Source: Exophiala sp. HKRS030
Lineage: Eukaryota; Ascomycota; Eurotiomycetes; Chaetothyriales; Herpotrichiellaceae
Direction of reading: 5' to 3'
DNA length: 64,000 bases
Assembly: GCA_023897205.1 (NCBI GenBank)
Contig: JAHWDD010000004.1
Span: 4,030,001-4,094,000, forward strand
Within the stretch, counting starts at the first letter, position 1; each line of letters opens with the position of its first letter. Of the stretch, positions 35,801-46,339 are shown one piece after another. A program made the translations under genes and the position numbers. The notes under the pieces were generated by a model. The model searched no databases. It saw only the letters and a program-made list of their open reading frames with translations, and was not told the origin of the DNA.

Positions 35801-37055
35801 GCCATCGTTTCAAGTTGCACGGAGTCTCAACTTGAACGCACTGGCTTTAGCCAAGATCACTTCCTCATACTCCGTAATGGTTGATGATCAGCGAGTCAAC
35901 CTTGGATTGAACCTCAAGTTCGAGGCCAAGAAGCTCAAGGTGTTGGGCTACTCACGCAAGAGCCAGAGTGGTTGGGAATTCAGCCAGAGAGCTGTTGAGT
36001 TGATCCAACAGTACATGATCAAGTTCCCACAATTTATCGCTGGCATCAACAACAATCCACAAGGCGATATGCTACCGCCCACTGCGTACTTCCCAGGCGA
36101 TGAAAAGGAGGCAAAGGCAAAGGTCAAAGAAATTCAGGCTTGGCTCAAGGAAATCGAGTCAAAGAGTTTTGAAAAAGTCCCTCTGGAAGCGGAACAGCTG
36201 GATTCGGAGATTGTCAAGCGAATTGAAGCCGCTGCTGATGAAATGGTTCGCACTGAACCACCTTCTCAGAACAAAGTCATTGGAGGAGTTCCTCGGCATG
36301 GTCTTCTGAAGCCCTCTGATGCACAATGGCGTTTGGGCAGCCAGAGTTACTCTCTAGGAGACAGAGTTATCTATGTGGCTGACTCCGGAAAAGTCCCAAT
36401 CGCATCTCAAGGCACCGTTGTGGGCCTCACTCAGACCACAAGAGAGACTTGGCTCGACGTTGTGTTCGATGTGTCCTTCATGAGCGGCACATCCTTGGGA
36501 GATCGTTGTTCACCATTCCGTGGTTCCACGGTGCCTACCTGGTCAGTTCTGAACCTTAGCAACCGTCAAGTTTTGGCATCGTCAAAGGCAAGTGCCAATC
36601 GACAAACGAGTGTAACCCAATCACCACTCACAGTCACGGGCTATGGACAACCAGGCATCAACGGGCAAGGGCAATTGCGTCCAGCTCAAACACCGCCAGC
36701 ATTACGCGGGACGTGGCGTGGAGCTGTAGGTGGACAAGTCAACGGTCGTGGTAAACTGAACGGAACACACATGCCAATTCGAAGTCTGTCTGGATCCCCT
36801 GCCAATGGCAACCGTGGAGCAACAATAAATGGTGCCCGAGGAGGTCGGGGTGGCTACACAACCAGGGGTGGCTACAATCAAGTCGATCGGGGTGATCCTC
36901 AAGCCGGTGTGATCCAGAATAACCCGGCGTTCAGACCCAAATCTCACAACAATGTTCCACCGCCGTCTAATCTGAATCATTCCAATACGCCCCGCGGCCG
37001 GGGCAGAGGTGGTCGTGGAGGTACAGCACGCGGAGGAAGAGGACCTTCTTCTTGA
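32883..37055 (+). CDS. xrn1: cytoplasmic 5'-3' exoribonuclease Xrn1
   Basis: A single 4.2-kb exon of 1390 aa. The N terminus MGVPKFFRWLSERYP and the catalytic blocks YLDMNGIIHNC, GEGEHKIMEYIR, GLDADLIMLGL and FFVGNDFLPNLP are the XRN nuclease signature with its metal-binding acidic residues. Downstream come the Xrn1-specific D1-D4 regions, an SH3-like segment near residues 1149-1229, and a C-terminal tail rich in Arg-Gly repeats (RGRGRGGRGGTARGG). The length and the D1/SH3 region point to cytoplasmic Xrn1 rather than nuclear Rat1. It degrades decapped mRNA. The lack of introns in such a long gene is notable but not unusual. Confidence 0.96.
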   Translation: MGVPKFFRWLSERYPAISQLIAENRIPEFDCLYLDMNGIIHNCTHKDSDSPSFRMTEDKMFIAIFNYIEHLFGKIKPKKLFFMAIDGVAPRAKMNQQRARRFRTALDNEKARDKAIKEGLEMPKEDPFDSNCITPGTDFMAKLTKQLKYFINKKVSEDVDWQGVEVVLSGHEVPGEGEHKIMEYIRQAKAQPGYDPNVRHCLYGLDADLIMLGLLSHDPHFCLLREEVTFGRQSSKKSKELEHQNFYLMHLCIVREYLELEFQELELDGALDFPFDMERIIDDFILMAFFVGNDFLPNLPNLHINEGALALMFQKYKQILPGLGGYINEHGVINLQRLSVLLNELSEVEHRFFEAEYSDTKWIGAKRKDAALEEPLKPSRGPVRVSPEQKQLFKDIKKWFISPGNKDLATRQPLNLPFTLPARDRRFVQQLAVDLNLPWSTKEDEEGNRFIQLEFPPSQDEELEEEESLLAITRILKRYENAKVEEATDEQAQQDLKKKYDEKFYEWKNKYYKEKFEWGLEDEKSLRQLTENYVQGLQWVLYYYYRGVASWPWFYQYHYAPMISDVKNGLGADMNFQLGQPFRPFQQLMGVLPDRSKKIVPEVYHDLMTSKDSPIIDFYPRDFQLDMNGKKMEWEAVVKIPFIDEKRLLSAMATKDHLLSEDERLRNDFGVSLKFVYSPEVDYTYPSSLTGIFPDLPHCHCIQNEFELPTMEGLEPYVGLVDGVKLGAAALAGFPSLKTLPFTGSLGFHGVNVFQQDSRNESMVITLSDTEARSNSEYAKKLLNQRVHVGYPFLQEAKIVKVSDELFDYTMAEGGNQQVQAIEHTGSEIDQFHKKAERIEKWYSKRLGMLAGDVETLVHVEMLKGLKKLDDGSTVKEFAELPGMETIHATQLVVESVISEDVRFIEKSALPIEEEFPDGTNAFFLGDYAYGRPLSVVGHENGKARCLIALSSGRQHEFGRDIAHQAERLSPYTPSFQVARSLNLNALALAKITSSYSVMVDDQRVNLGLNLKFEAKKLKVLGYSRKSQSGWEFSQRAVELIQQYMIKFPQFIAGINNNPQGDMLPPTAYFPGDEKEAKAKVKEIQAWLKEIESKSFEKVPLEAEQLDSEIVKRIEAAADEMVRTEPPSQNKVIGGVPRHGLLKPSDAQWRLGSQSYSLGDRVIYVADSGKVPIASQGTVVGLTQTTRETWLDVVFDVSFMSGTSLGDRCSPFRGSTVPTWSVLNLSNRQVLASSKASANRQTSVTQSPLTVTGYGQPGINGQGQLRPAQTPPALRGTWRGAVGGQVNGRGKLNGTHMPIRSLSGSPANGNRGATINGARGGRGGYTTRGGYNQVDRGDPQAGVIQNNPAFRPKSHNNVPPPSNLNHSNTPRGRGRGGRGGTARGGRGPSS

Positions 37056-38888
37056 GCCGAGTCCTTGACAACCAATGGTAGTTGTTGAGTTCCCATGATT
37101 GTTCATTATTTGTGAGTGGCGTGAATGTGGATGACGTGGCAGCTCAACGATGGGATTAGATAGCTATCTGGATTCTCAGGCGTCTTGAGTAGGCATACGG
37201 CCATGAATGAACTGCTTCCAGACTACCCGAGCTTCCTTACCATGGAATGGAGGAAGGGGACGTAGGAGCGACCTGCATGTTAGCAAATAAAGCCCACCAG
37301 AGACTCAACATTAGTTTGTACTAGATAGAATCTCCATCAATTCGCATCAACGTACTCCACAGGAAGTGCCCAGGGGTGTGAGCACAAGAGCTGCCACTTG
37401 TTCGCTTTCTAGGGGTAAGACAGGTGGAAGGGTATATCGCTGTAGGAGCTAGCAAGGAATACCTTGGGAGGCCAATCATAAGAACAAGGTGCATACCTGA
37501 CTTCTCTTCCATTCGCAGAATGAGACTGACGATTTGCACTGCACATGCTTTGCTACCCAATACAGCAGACGAGTAATAAATCACTCTGATCGTCGACATC
37601 ACACAGCCTTGGAGCGGAGGGAGAATCTACATTAGGCTAGGTCTCTAGTGGCTTGGCATCCGACGCACGTCATTGAAACTCACGCGGGGCTAAACCCTGA
37701 TTAATCTAGCTCAAGGACTGGCGTCTAACACCACCTTCTCGCGTACCAAAAACCTCCTCCCACTTCACTCTTCCCGTCACCTGTCAACACCACCACCGAT
37801 CCTTGCCGTTCTGCCCTTCCCGTCTTTGCTGCATCAACCCCTCTTCCTAACAAGCTAATCTGTTCCATGATTCGACCGCCTTCGCAATGGTTGTGTTCCT
37901 GTGTTCCTGGCTCCTCCACGCCCTCGTTCAACACCACGTCAGATTCGTCTGCTACCAGCCCACTAAGCCCCCACGCTACCAGAATGCGACACGTTTTGCG
38001 TTGCGCTGCATTCGTCTGGCCTGCCCTACCTCCATCAAAACAAAATACCTCGGGGTTCCTAGGCGCGTGAACATGATACGAGGTGCGCAATAAGGATGCA
38101 TCCATCTGACTCAACACCATGCTCGAACCCACGCTCAAAGTGCAAGCGAGAGCAGCTCAAAATGACATCAAGCTGCTTCTGCATGTAGCTTTCGAACCAA
38201 CAGCCAGCTATACGAGGAGACAGAATCCGGAACCCCGCGCGTTCAACATGCCAGCAACATGTTGCTGAAGACAAGAAATCTGCTCCCCACGCCTTAAGCC
38301 TGTGTGACACCCGAGTTTCTACCCGTATGTGCCCTCGAAGACTCAAACAAAGGGCAACAGGAGCCCCAATTCTGATTTCTAGTTTTCTCACCTCATATCT
38401 CTGCTTCCCTTATCTCGCGAGCTAAAATTTCCGTTACCCATTTTACAAGCTGCCAATCGCAGTATTCTCGGACTGTGGCCCGCTCCACATCAAGGTCATC
38501 ATAACTTTGGCTGAGCAGGGGTCGCACTCTTCCACCTGACCAGCGTTTTCGCAGACTCCGTGGATTGTCGCGCCGAATCCTACCTTGACATTGTTGAGCA
38601 TCATCTTTATCAGTTTCATCATAGTCACAGTCATGAAGCCAGACGCCTTAACATTCTATCGACCGCCGGCACATGCGCAATAGCATTCTTTATCCGTGCA
38701 GTATCTTAGGCGCGAGGCTGAGACTCCAGTCCAGAAAAGCACGGCAATAATAGCAATCTTTTGCTCCGCAGATCAGGGCTTCTATAGAGTACAAACCTTT
38801 TCCCTCCGCTAGGTTTTCGGAGTATTGGGCACCTGGATTAGCTTCCCTTCTTTACAAAGACACGGCACCGACAGCCCGAGGGGAAACA
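37056..38888. other. 1.8-kb intergenic region
   Basis: No coding gene was supported. A minus-strand frame at 37725-38138 and short plus-strand frames lack domains, and base composition looks like ordinary spacer. An unannotated non-coding RNA cannot be excluded by eye. Confidence 0.4.
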
Positions 38889-40369
38889 ATGGCTGATTCG
38901 ATGAATCTTATTACGGCCCAGATCTCTTTCCGGGTACGTTCGAGAACGTTAATGTCTCAGGTTTCTGAATTCCTCGATCTGATCTGAAAGGATCCCAGGT
39001 TCAGGTTAGCTGTTCGCGACTTGAGCTGACGTAGAGTTGCGTAATAGGACCCCCAACTGGCACTTGTCCACATCCCTATTGAATTGTACTCTTTCTGCTT
39101 GCAGCCGATACTTCGGCTCCTCTTTGGGGAGGATCATGATGAAGATGCTGCCAGAATATCGTGGACGAATCGACACGATTTTTTGAATGTGTCCCTGACA
39201 CCAGTGGAGTGCTCGATTATATGTTCACGGTATTTAGCCGATACGTACGTGGCGCCCGTTGCACAGGCACTGAATCAACTGTATGGATCTAATGACAAAG
39301 GTAAGGAATCAAAGACAGACATTCAAATTAGTTCTGAGGACTATGTGGCGATTCAAGTCGATGGCCAAGGCCTTGATGCAGGTCAACGGGTACTGGAGCT
39401 GACGTCCCCTTTGGCTATGGCTGGCATGTGAGTGACATACCTTCGACCTATGAAGGAGCGAACTGACTCCTGAGTAGAAGCATTTTCTTCATCACGACAT
39501 ATTTCTCTGATTACATACTGGTACCTTTGCGATCTCGGAACACTGTAACAAAAGCTTTACAACAACGAGGATTTGTGTTCTCGCAGAGTGTTGACGCGTT
39601 TGTCTCGCAACTTTCTCCCTCGTTACCAGCGGTTCCCCATGGTGGTCGGCCGATTTATTCTCCGTCATTTTACGAAAACTCTGCACCAACAACACCACCT
39701 GCGAAAGACATCCCGGAATTGCAAATACGCACGTTTACAAAACTCAAGAAAAACAACATCAGCCCGCTTGTCGACAGCGACGTTCATCTTGTCAGCTGCG
39801 CTGGCAGCCGCGAGTTTGACGCTGAACGGGATGCTCAGCTTCGAGATGACCTTTTGCAGGTCCTGATTGCCACTATGCCTTTGGCTGATGGAACTTGCAA
39901 AACCAAACCCCTGAGCAATGGCGCCAGTAGCCTTGCCTCCCGGGTGGCTCTGGCATCGGGCCTCAACTTTGGGGCGAGGTTCCTTTCGCTGACCATCACA
40001 GCCGGGGAACCTATTTCGGTATTGATGGAGCATCGGCTTCTGGGTCGCTTGGGACAGTCACTCCTGGGGGCAAAGTCTGAGGATGATGCACTGATACCCA
40101 TCACCCTTGATCTCCGCGACCTACCGCTTGACGCTACCGGTATTGTGTGTGGCGTGGCTGGACGCCTGGCGCAAGGAAGTACAGATGAAGACGAGCAGCT
40201 TGATTTCAGTCCAGGATCCGGGTCAGGTCCGGATACGAACGTGCCGGTGGAGATTTCCTTTCTGAGCACAGTCAGGGCAGGGACCGTGATTGTGAGGGCT
40301 AGTCATCTAGAGAAAGCTGTCGATGCATTGAAATATGGCATGGAAAAGGTCGCCGAGGCCCCAGCATGA
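38889..40369 (+). CDS. CASTOR-like ACT-domain protein
   Basis: Three exons: 38889-38933, 39105-39427 and 39478-40369, giving 419 aa. Exon 1 encodes only 15 residues. Exon 2 starts at PILRLLFGED. The exon 2/3 junction gives ISIFFITTYFSDYILVP, the highly recognisable ACT_7 signature of the CASTOR/GATS family. A second, similar ACT half lies near the C terminus (VEISFLSTVRAGTVIVR). CASTOR1 is the cytosolic arginine sensor that inhibits GATOR2 and so TORC1 in animals. Fungal relatives are annotated only as ACT-domain proteins, so a nutrient-sensing role is an inference. The phases of the three exons close exactly. Confidence 0.82.
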
Positions 40370-40653
40370 TTTGTAGTATGAGATTCAGCATCACAAACGA
40401 AGGCACATGGACATTGCATTTTGGTCAGTCAGTGTTGGGCTTTGCATTGGGTACGAGAGGTGGGAAAAACTGCATGGAATGGCAAAAGGTGATGTCGCAT
40501 TATGACGGGAATCTTGCAGGACATGTCGTATTCATAGTGCATTGTCGCGGTCCAAGTTTTGAGTCGACAAACTTGTGGTGTTGGTGAAAATTTCTACCAT
40601 TCACAATTATGAGGCACGAATATGACCATGTGAAGATTTAGATTGCTTTGTGC

Positions 40654-41682
40654 TCAACCGGTGCTATAGATCTTGACGACACCGTCAGCGCTTCCTCCAG
40701 CCCACAAACCCTGCCTACCCTGAGCTTGACTGCCTTCTCTCCACTTGACCACGCTGACGACTTTCCCCGAAGGACTGACGTTGACATCTCCTACACTCTT
40801 TCCAGAGAGCACGTCCCATCCTCGTACGTTGCCATCGTCTTCGCTCCCACTCAGCACGAGGCTCTCATTGATTGCCAGACAGCTCTTGAGTCGTAGGCTA
40901 GTATTCTTGTAGCTTTTGGCGTTGTCTTCTTCAGACGGGAACGCTCTCAGACAGGTCCCATCCCCGCGATCCATCAGCCTTATCCTCCCGTCGAGACACC
41001 CGACCAGGATCGTCTTCGCATCCCTCGACACGTCCAAACTCGTCACGGATCCGGGAAACACGTCGACCGTCACCCTGCCCATTCGGACGTCGTAGCTCCT
41101 CACCCTCCCGTCCACGCTGGCGGCGACGATCTCGTAACCATTCCCGGTCACGACGATGCTGGAAATGCCGTCCTTGGCCTCGTCGAGGACCATCAGCGGT
41201 TTGGTGTCCCGGCTCTTGACGTCCCACAGCCTCACCGAGGTGTCGTCGCTCCCGCTCGCGATCACGGTGTCGCCATCCCCCGTGAATGCGACGCAGTTGA
41301 TCCGACTGCTGTGCCCTTGGTTGGTGTTGCTCCCGAACCGTCGGCTCGTCCCCTCGGAGCCGCCGCTCGCCACGTCCCAGAGGAACACGCTGCGGTCCCC
41401 ACCGACGCTGGCAAAGGTCTGGTTGTCCCGAGACACCGCGATGTCCAGGATGGGATACCCGTGCGCGACGTATTTTTGAATAGGCCCAGGTGACTGCTTC
41501 TTTTTGTCGGGGTCGGTGGCGGGCTCGGTACGCGAGAGGTGGATCTGCCGATCGGAGGACCCGGTCAGGACGTACGTGCCGGCCTGGGAGGAGAAGGTGA
41601 TGGCGTTGATCGCCCCCGTGTGCGAGGTCAAGGTGTTGACGAGAGAGGACGGGACTTTTGCCGTCGTCTTTTTGTCGCTCAT
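40654..41682 (-). CDS. WD40 protein, WDR83/MORG1-like
   Basis: Single exon of 342 aa on the minus strand. Seven WD40 blades can be followed: SHTGAINAITFSSQAGTYVL, ILDIAVSRDNQTFASVGGDR, VFLWDVASGG, INCVAFTGDGDTVIASGSDD, VRLWDVKSRDTKPL, SVTSLDVSRDAKTILVGCLD and the C-terminal VKIYSTG. Order and length match WDR83 (MAPK organizer 1), which in animals scaffolds ERK signalling and associates with spliceosomal factors. The fungal role is probably linked to splicing or signalling; the sequence does not decide. It converges with the CASTOR-like gene. Confidence 0.82.
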   Translation of the reverse strand: MSDKKTTAKVPSSLVNTLTSHTGAINAITFSSQAGTYVLTGSSDRQIHLSRTEPATDPDKKKQSPGPIQKYVAHGYPILDIAVSRDNQTFASVGGDRSVFLWDVASGGSEGTSRRFGSNTNQGHSSRINCVAFTGDGDTVIASGSDDTSVRLWDVKSRDTKPLMVLDEAKDGISSIVVTGNGYEIVAASVDGRVRSYDVRMGRVTVDVFPGSVTSLDVSRDAKTILVGCLDGRIRLMDRGDGTCLRAFPSEEDNAKSYKNTSLRLKSCLAINESLVLSGSEDDGNVRGWDVLSGKSVGDVNVSPSGKVVSVVKWREGSQAQGRQGLWAGGSADGVVKIYSTG

Positions 41683-42559
41683 GACGGCAGCGGCGGTGGG
41701 TGCGAAAAGGAAGGATTGGGACTGTCTACCGACGACGCAACTGACAGGGTTGGAGATAGCTCCATGTCACCGCGCTGCTCGCTCTACAAATTTACACCGA
41801 GAACGACAAAAAGAAGACTCATAATGCAAGCAGACGTGAAAGGTGTTTTTCAAGAAATGTTTCGTTGATTATCACACAAGTCCGAGTGACGCAGTCCAAG
41901 ACTCCGATGTTTTACCGATTCTGACGCTCGATTCCATCTTCATGGTCCTCGTGCAATTGATTCCTTGATCAACGACTTGTCCCTAATCGATATCACTCCT
42001 TCCAACAATGTCAGCCTCCGTCTCAAGCTGCCGCTCACCTGTTGATCTAGAAGAGAGACAGCCTCAAATGACGGATTCTACGAGTGCGATTGCCTGCTGG
42101 AAGCCGTCAATTCAACATCGCCAAATCTCTCTCCGCCTAATCCATCAAGTATATTGAAGATGGCTAGAGATTTCTATCGATCCTCGTGTTGCAAAACCTC
42201 ACCTGACTGATTAGCGCTCTCCTTTAGTGCTTTCGATTGGGTGCGTGCGCAATGCTTAACCCGAACCTGACACTCCACGACCTCCTTGGGGTATCGATCA
42301 GGTCACGAGAAAGGATTCCACCATATTGTTGCTAGGTAAATAGAAGACTTGCATACTATCATGATTCTAATCATGATTGCTTGATTGATAGGGCAAGAGA
42401 CGAAGAAAATGAGATAGGTATTTTCGATGTTGAGAGAATTTCATTTCAATTTTCTCTACCATAAGAATTCTTCCCCTTTCAATTCCTAAAGTCCTGCGAC
42501 ACACTTGGCCTTTTCGTTCAAGACCAACATTGCACAACAAAAGGTACCATACCTGCCGA
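41683..42559. other. promoter of WDR83-like gene and spacer
   Basis: About 880 bp. No gene was recognised on either strand. It marks the left edge of the SANT-like cluster. Confidence 0.4.
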
Positions 42560-42971
42560 TCACATTCGACCCTGGTGAAAGTCCGGCTGAGGATATTGCT
42601 CTAGAGGCAAGCCGAGGTGTTGGTCCAGGATGATATCTTGGGCCTCCTGCTTGATGCATCCGGCTGCGTGGTGACCAGCGACAGAATGCCTCTTTTTGGG
42701 GCTGCTCGGTCTTTTCCTCTGAAGAGCTCCAGAGTTGACGACCTTGATATCAATGCTGTACCGTTTGCGAATCGCCGTGAATTTGGGAGGGATGCTGGAC
42801 AGGCTCATGCCAAGTTGCTTTGCAACCTTTTCGGCGTCAACCTAGTGAACCACGTCAGGGCGTTACTTCAACGGCATCAGTAAGTCTCGTTACTTGGATT
42901 GGGCCAACCGAGCTCTGGATAGCGGCGACAAGGACCGCAATGTCGGATTCTTTGACCTGAATGCTTGCCAT
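42560..42971 (-). CDS. small SANT/Myb-like protein (locus 1)
   Basis: Two exons on the minus strand, 42971-42894 and 42841-42560, giving 119 aa. This model was assembled by hand. Exon 1 is 26 codons (MASIQVKESDIAVLVAAIQ...) and ends at a phase-0 donor GTAACG. The intron is 52 nt with a CTAG acceptor. Exon 2 begins VDAEKVAKQLGMSLSSIPPK and continues to KFTAIRKRYS, which reads like helices 2 and 3 of a Myb/SANT-like module. The tail holds a basic NLS-like PSSPKKRHS. The intron position (between helix 1 and helix 2) matches loci 3 and 4 of the same cluster. Function is unknown; a small nuclear DNA- or chromatin-binding protein is the inference. Confidence 0.6.
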
Positions 42972-43574
42972 GACTACTATGGGATGAAGAAAGTGTCGAG
43001 TACAAGGAATTTTTGATCAAGAGCGAAGTCTATGGAATGGCAAAGTACGATGAAAGTTTCTACAAGAATGACAAGTTTGAGCAGAACCACTCGAGTCCTT
43101 TTATACCTCGACACGGCTCATGCGACGGGCTGAATGTGTGAAGGTCACAGAGACAATCTCAGGACAGAGTGTGAATCAGATCAGCAGACCGGGACTAGGG
43201 CCCGCTGAGGTCATGGTTGTCATCCACGGAGTACCACTCGTTACGATATGCAGTACTTGGACCGGTGAAACACTTCGGATGGACTCGATTGGTTCTCGAC
43301 GCTTGCTTTCGCGAACAAAGCACTGCGAAAAGGCCGTTATCCGGCACTAGCACTTCGCAAAGGTCGTCTCATACGCGTATTTGCCCTGGGATCGACGCTT
43401 GTTGCTCCGTTAACGCACCATCGGAGTGTTAATCATGCTATCCTGCTACCTTCGGCCTACAAATACCTCTTCTCGCGGCCCTTGGATGATTTACTAATTG
43501 AGAGCTCAGCTATCTCGCTCCAGACTACTTTTCAAAAGCGTCCCATTCCTTGTCCGTCTGTGGATTCGAGCACC
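42972..43574. other. divergent promoter region between SANT-like loci 1 and 2
   Basis: About 600 bp between divergent starts. No gene was recognised. Confidence 0.4.
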
Positions 43575-43702
43575 ATGCCCAAGCCGTGGACTGCCCTAGA
43601 CGAGAAAAAGCTCCTCATGTGCATCATTGACCAGCAAGCCACTTTCAAGTGGAAGCAGATAGCCCAAATAATGGGTCCACCGTTCTCTGTGGAAGCGTGT
43701 CG
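43575..43702 (+). other. alternative first coding exon 1a of SANT-like locus 2
   Basis: This 128-nt exon begins MPKPWTALDEKKLLMCIID and ends ...SVEAC plus CG, phase 2, at donor GTGCGA. Its phase fits the shared exon at 44101 (giving CRQKYYKL). No second exon of its own was found between here and exon 1b. An in-frame ATG at 43482 could extend it by 31 residues. The use of this exon is inferred from phase and similarity. Confidence 0.6.
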
Positions 43703-43891
43703 GTGCGACCCCCCCTCCCCTCTCTATCTCTTTCTCGTCTTCATTTTCTCTCTACCTTCAATTAAAGATTCTCGTTTCCTTTTCTTTCTCACGAATCTGC
43801 TCAACCATTGCTCTTGTTCCCCAATATCTCGCACGTTATTTCAGACTTTGTTACTGCTTTGCTACTTGTGCACATTTTGCAAAATCACATC

Positions 43892-44497
43892 ATGCCTTAC
43901 CACTGGACTGCGGAGAGGGAACGCCGCATGCTTCTTCTTGCCATTGCTTCTGCCAAGTTGAAGCCGTCGGCCGGTACATGGACAAAGGTTGCTCAACTTT
44001 TGGGGGAAGGCTTGACTGCCTCCGCCGTAAGGTCCGGGGACTCCGAGAACAGCACCTGGGCAGGCCATCAGAGAAAAATTTGCTGACTTCATGCCCTTAG
44101 TCAAAAATACTACAAACTCCGAAACGAGTTTGGCAAGCAGCTTGACGGTCAACCGTCGTCGTCGTCGTCGATGCCTTCTACTCCGACCAAGCGAAAGGCA
44201 AGAGACAACGATGACAACGATGACTACGACGATGGAGAAGGAACAGAAGACAAGAAACCAAGAACACCATCGTCGAAGCGTGCGAAGAAGCCGAAATGGG
44301 AGCCTTTGGATGCTATTCTCGTTTCGGATTCTAGCGACGATGGCTCCGCCTCGGTCAAGGAGGAAGACATGACTGCGAACATGATGAACACGACTACTCG
44401 GACAAACATGTTTGAGCAACAATACATGAACGGGCAACTTTTCATGCCAGTGCACATGCCCGTGGCAACAAAGGAGAACTCTCAGAGGGTTTACTAA
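43892..44497 (+). CDS. small SANT/Myb-like nuclear protein (locus 2, variant 1b)
   Basis: Two exons, 43892-44031 and 44101-44497, giving 178 aa. Exon 1b encodes MPYHWTAERERRMLLLAIAS and ends ...GLTASAV plus AG in phase 2. Exon 2 completes the third helix with SQKYYKLRNEFGKQL. The Trp near the start, the leucine-rich helix 1 and the QKYYKLR helix match the fungal family of small Myb_DNA-bind_6/SANT-like proteins. The tail is low in complexity, with a Ser run from TCG repeats, PTKRKARD and SKRAKKPKWEP as NLS-like signals, and an acidic block. An alternative first exon (1a) lies 190 bp upstream and would give a 174-aa variant. The donor GTCCGG is weak; a stronger-looking GTAAGG five bases earlier breaks the frame. 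Confidence 0.75.
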
Positions 44498-46172
44498 ATG
44501 GCAATGGCTTTGTTTTGGAGGTGAGAGACTGAGAGGAGAAAATGAGAGGGAAGGGCGAGGGTGAGAGCGAGGGCGATGGCTAGGGCGAGAGAAGGGGGGA
44601 ATGAGTAGCAATACCAGATACTCCGTAGAAAACCAAGGAAAAGCGGTGGGAGACTCGAGAAAGAGGGGTTCAGAGCCGACGAATGCTTCCTGGCTTTCAA
44701 TCGAGGCACAACAGCGACAGGGGCCAGGGCATTGAATCATGGAGGGAAAGAAAGAAAAGTGGCTGGATTGATCCCAAGGCACCCGTACTCCGTATACTCC
44801 GTACATGATCTATCCGTCTACTTTGTAGGAAGTGGTGACTACCTACGGAGTGCTGTCACTCTGTTACTGACCAATAAAAGGTGACAACGAGATGTGATTT
44901 GTTGAGCGGAAGCGCGTTGCAAGATCCGTAGTTTTCTTTCTTCTTTGTTCCTTTTGCCACGGGCGTTAACAGGGAGGTGCGACCGCAGCATCCTTGTCAT
45001 GTCTTGAATGCATGTCTGCCTGGCTCGTCGGCCGGTGTGCCTTGGTGCGGTCGCTGACATGGTTTGTTTTGTTTGCCCCAACCTCCTGAATTTTCAAACC
45101 TCGTATAAGTGTCGCTGGCTTTTGCACCATATATAGACTTGTCGTCCATTTATGCCCGTTGCGACCCCAGGAAAGCAAAACAAACTTGAAGTTAGCGTTG
45201 TTTGTGGATCGCGTTAGTGGGTGTGTTTGCGTGTGTAAGGGAAGGGATATCGACTACGGACTCACTTATTGCACTACTGTACGGAGTACTTTCCGTACGG
45301 TTCCACCGAGCTACAAAAGTTCCATTCGATGGGGAGGCGGGAATCTAGCGATCATCGCTGTCACAAGTCAATCGGACTCGCTCGTCCCCCGTTGTGATGT
45401 GCCCGCGGCGCCACCGCAGTTAAATTCCCTCACACCGCTTGTGTGATGAGGTGTGATGAGAAAGCACAGTGGCTGCAGGATGGGGCCAAGGGGGTTGTGT
45501 GGAGGGAGTGGAGAGGGCGGCTGTTTTGGAACTTTTTGTCTGACCGAAACCTTAATCTGGTCGCTTAGGTCGCGACATCCGAAAGACGTTCGCCGAACAC
45601 GTGTCCGAGGGTGATAGGGCGTCCTGTGTCGTGTGTCTCTGGCTCATCGATGCAGGGCTGAAGCGATGGTTCACTCGCTAATAAGGACGCTATCCTGAGG
45701 TTCACCTCTTCCCTCCACAGATAGAAGGCCAAGCTTGCATGTTTGCAAATCCTCGCGGGACGACTCTGTACAGGATAGACGGTGAGGCAGTCGCCTCATT
45801 GGCTTCTAGAACATCATCCTCCATACCCATGTAGAGTAAACCTGAATTTCCAGTAGAATGATAATAGAGAGATCATCGGATGGCGAGTTCTCGCTTGGAG
45901 GTGGAATCAAACTGGCCCATCACCGCTTTCCATCGCAACAAGTAGACTCCATGTATCTATTGTACCTCACCGGTTTTTCTGCCTCAGGCTGAACGCGCCA
46001 TCGCGACCTCTGCCGGATTTCACTTCCCAGGGAGAGAAAATTGAATTGAATTGAGACATTCACCAGATACTGTTCTTTCGTCCTATCTCATCATCTCGGT
46101 CTTTCGACTATCGACGACACCATCAATATTGCCCACCCTTGTTACTCCTTGTCGTCTTCGCTAGACCAGACC
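44498..46172. other. 1.7-kb intergenic region with TACGGAGTA motifs
   Basis: No gene was supported. Perfect TACTCCGTA/TACGGAGTA copies lie at 44619-44627, 44786-44794, 44795-44803 (directly abutting the previous one) and 45280-45288. The right end is the promoter of locus 3. Confidence 0.5.
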
Positions 46173-46289
46173 ATGGCATCCACACAAGAAGCATCCTCAC
46201 CGGGACACAATGTCAAAGATGCATTGTACCTGGTCGAGTTCCTAAAACAAAACCCTCAAGCCATCACGGTACGTGAGATATATATACAG

Positions 46290-46339
<50 letters not shown>

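Noticed and set aside
37725..38138. 137-codon minus-strand frame after xrn1
   Set aside because: No recognisable domain and no codon or splice support; treated as spacer.
44027..44100. Stronger-looking donor GTAAGG for exon 1b of locus 2
   Set aside because: Using it gives phase 0 and an early stop in the shared exon. The GTCCGG donor five bases later keeps the conserved helix and the frame.
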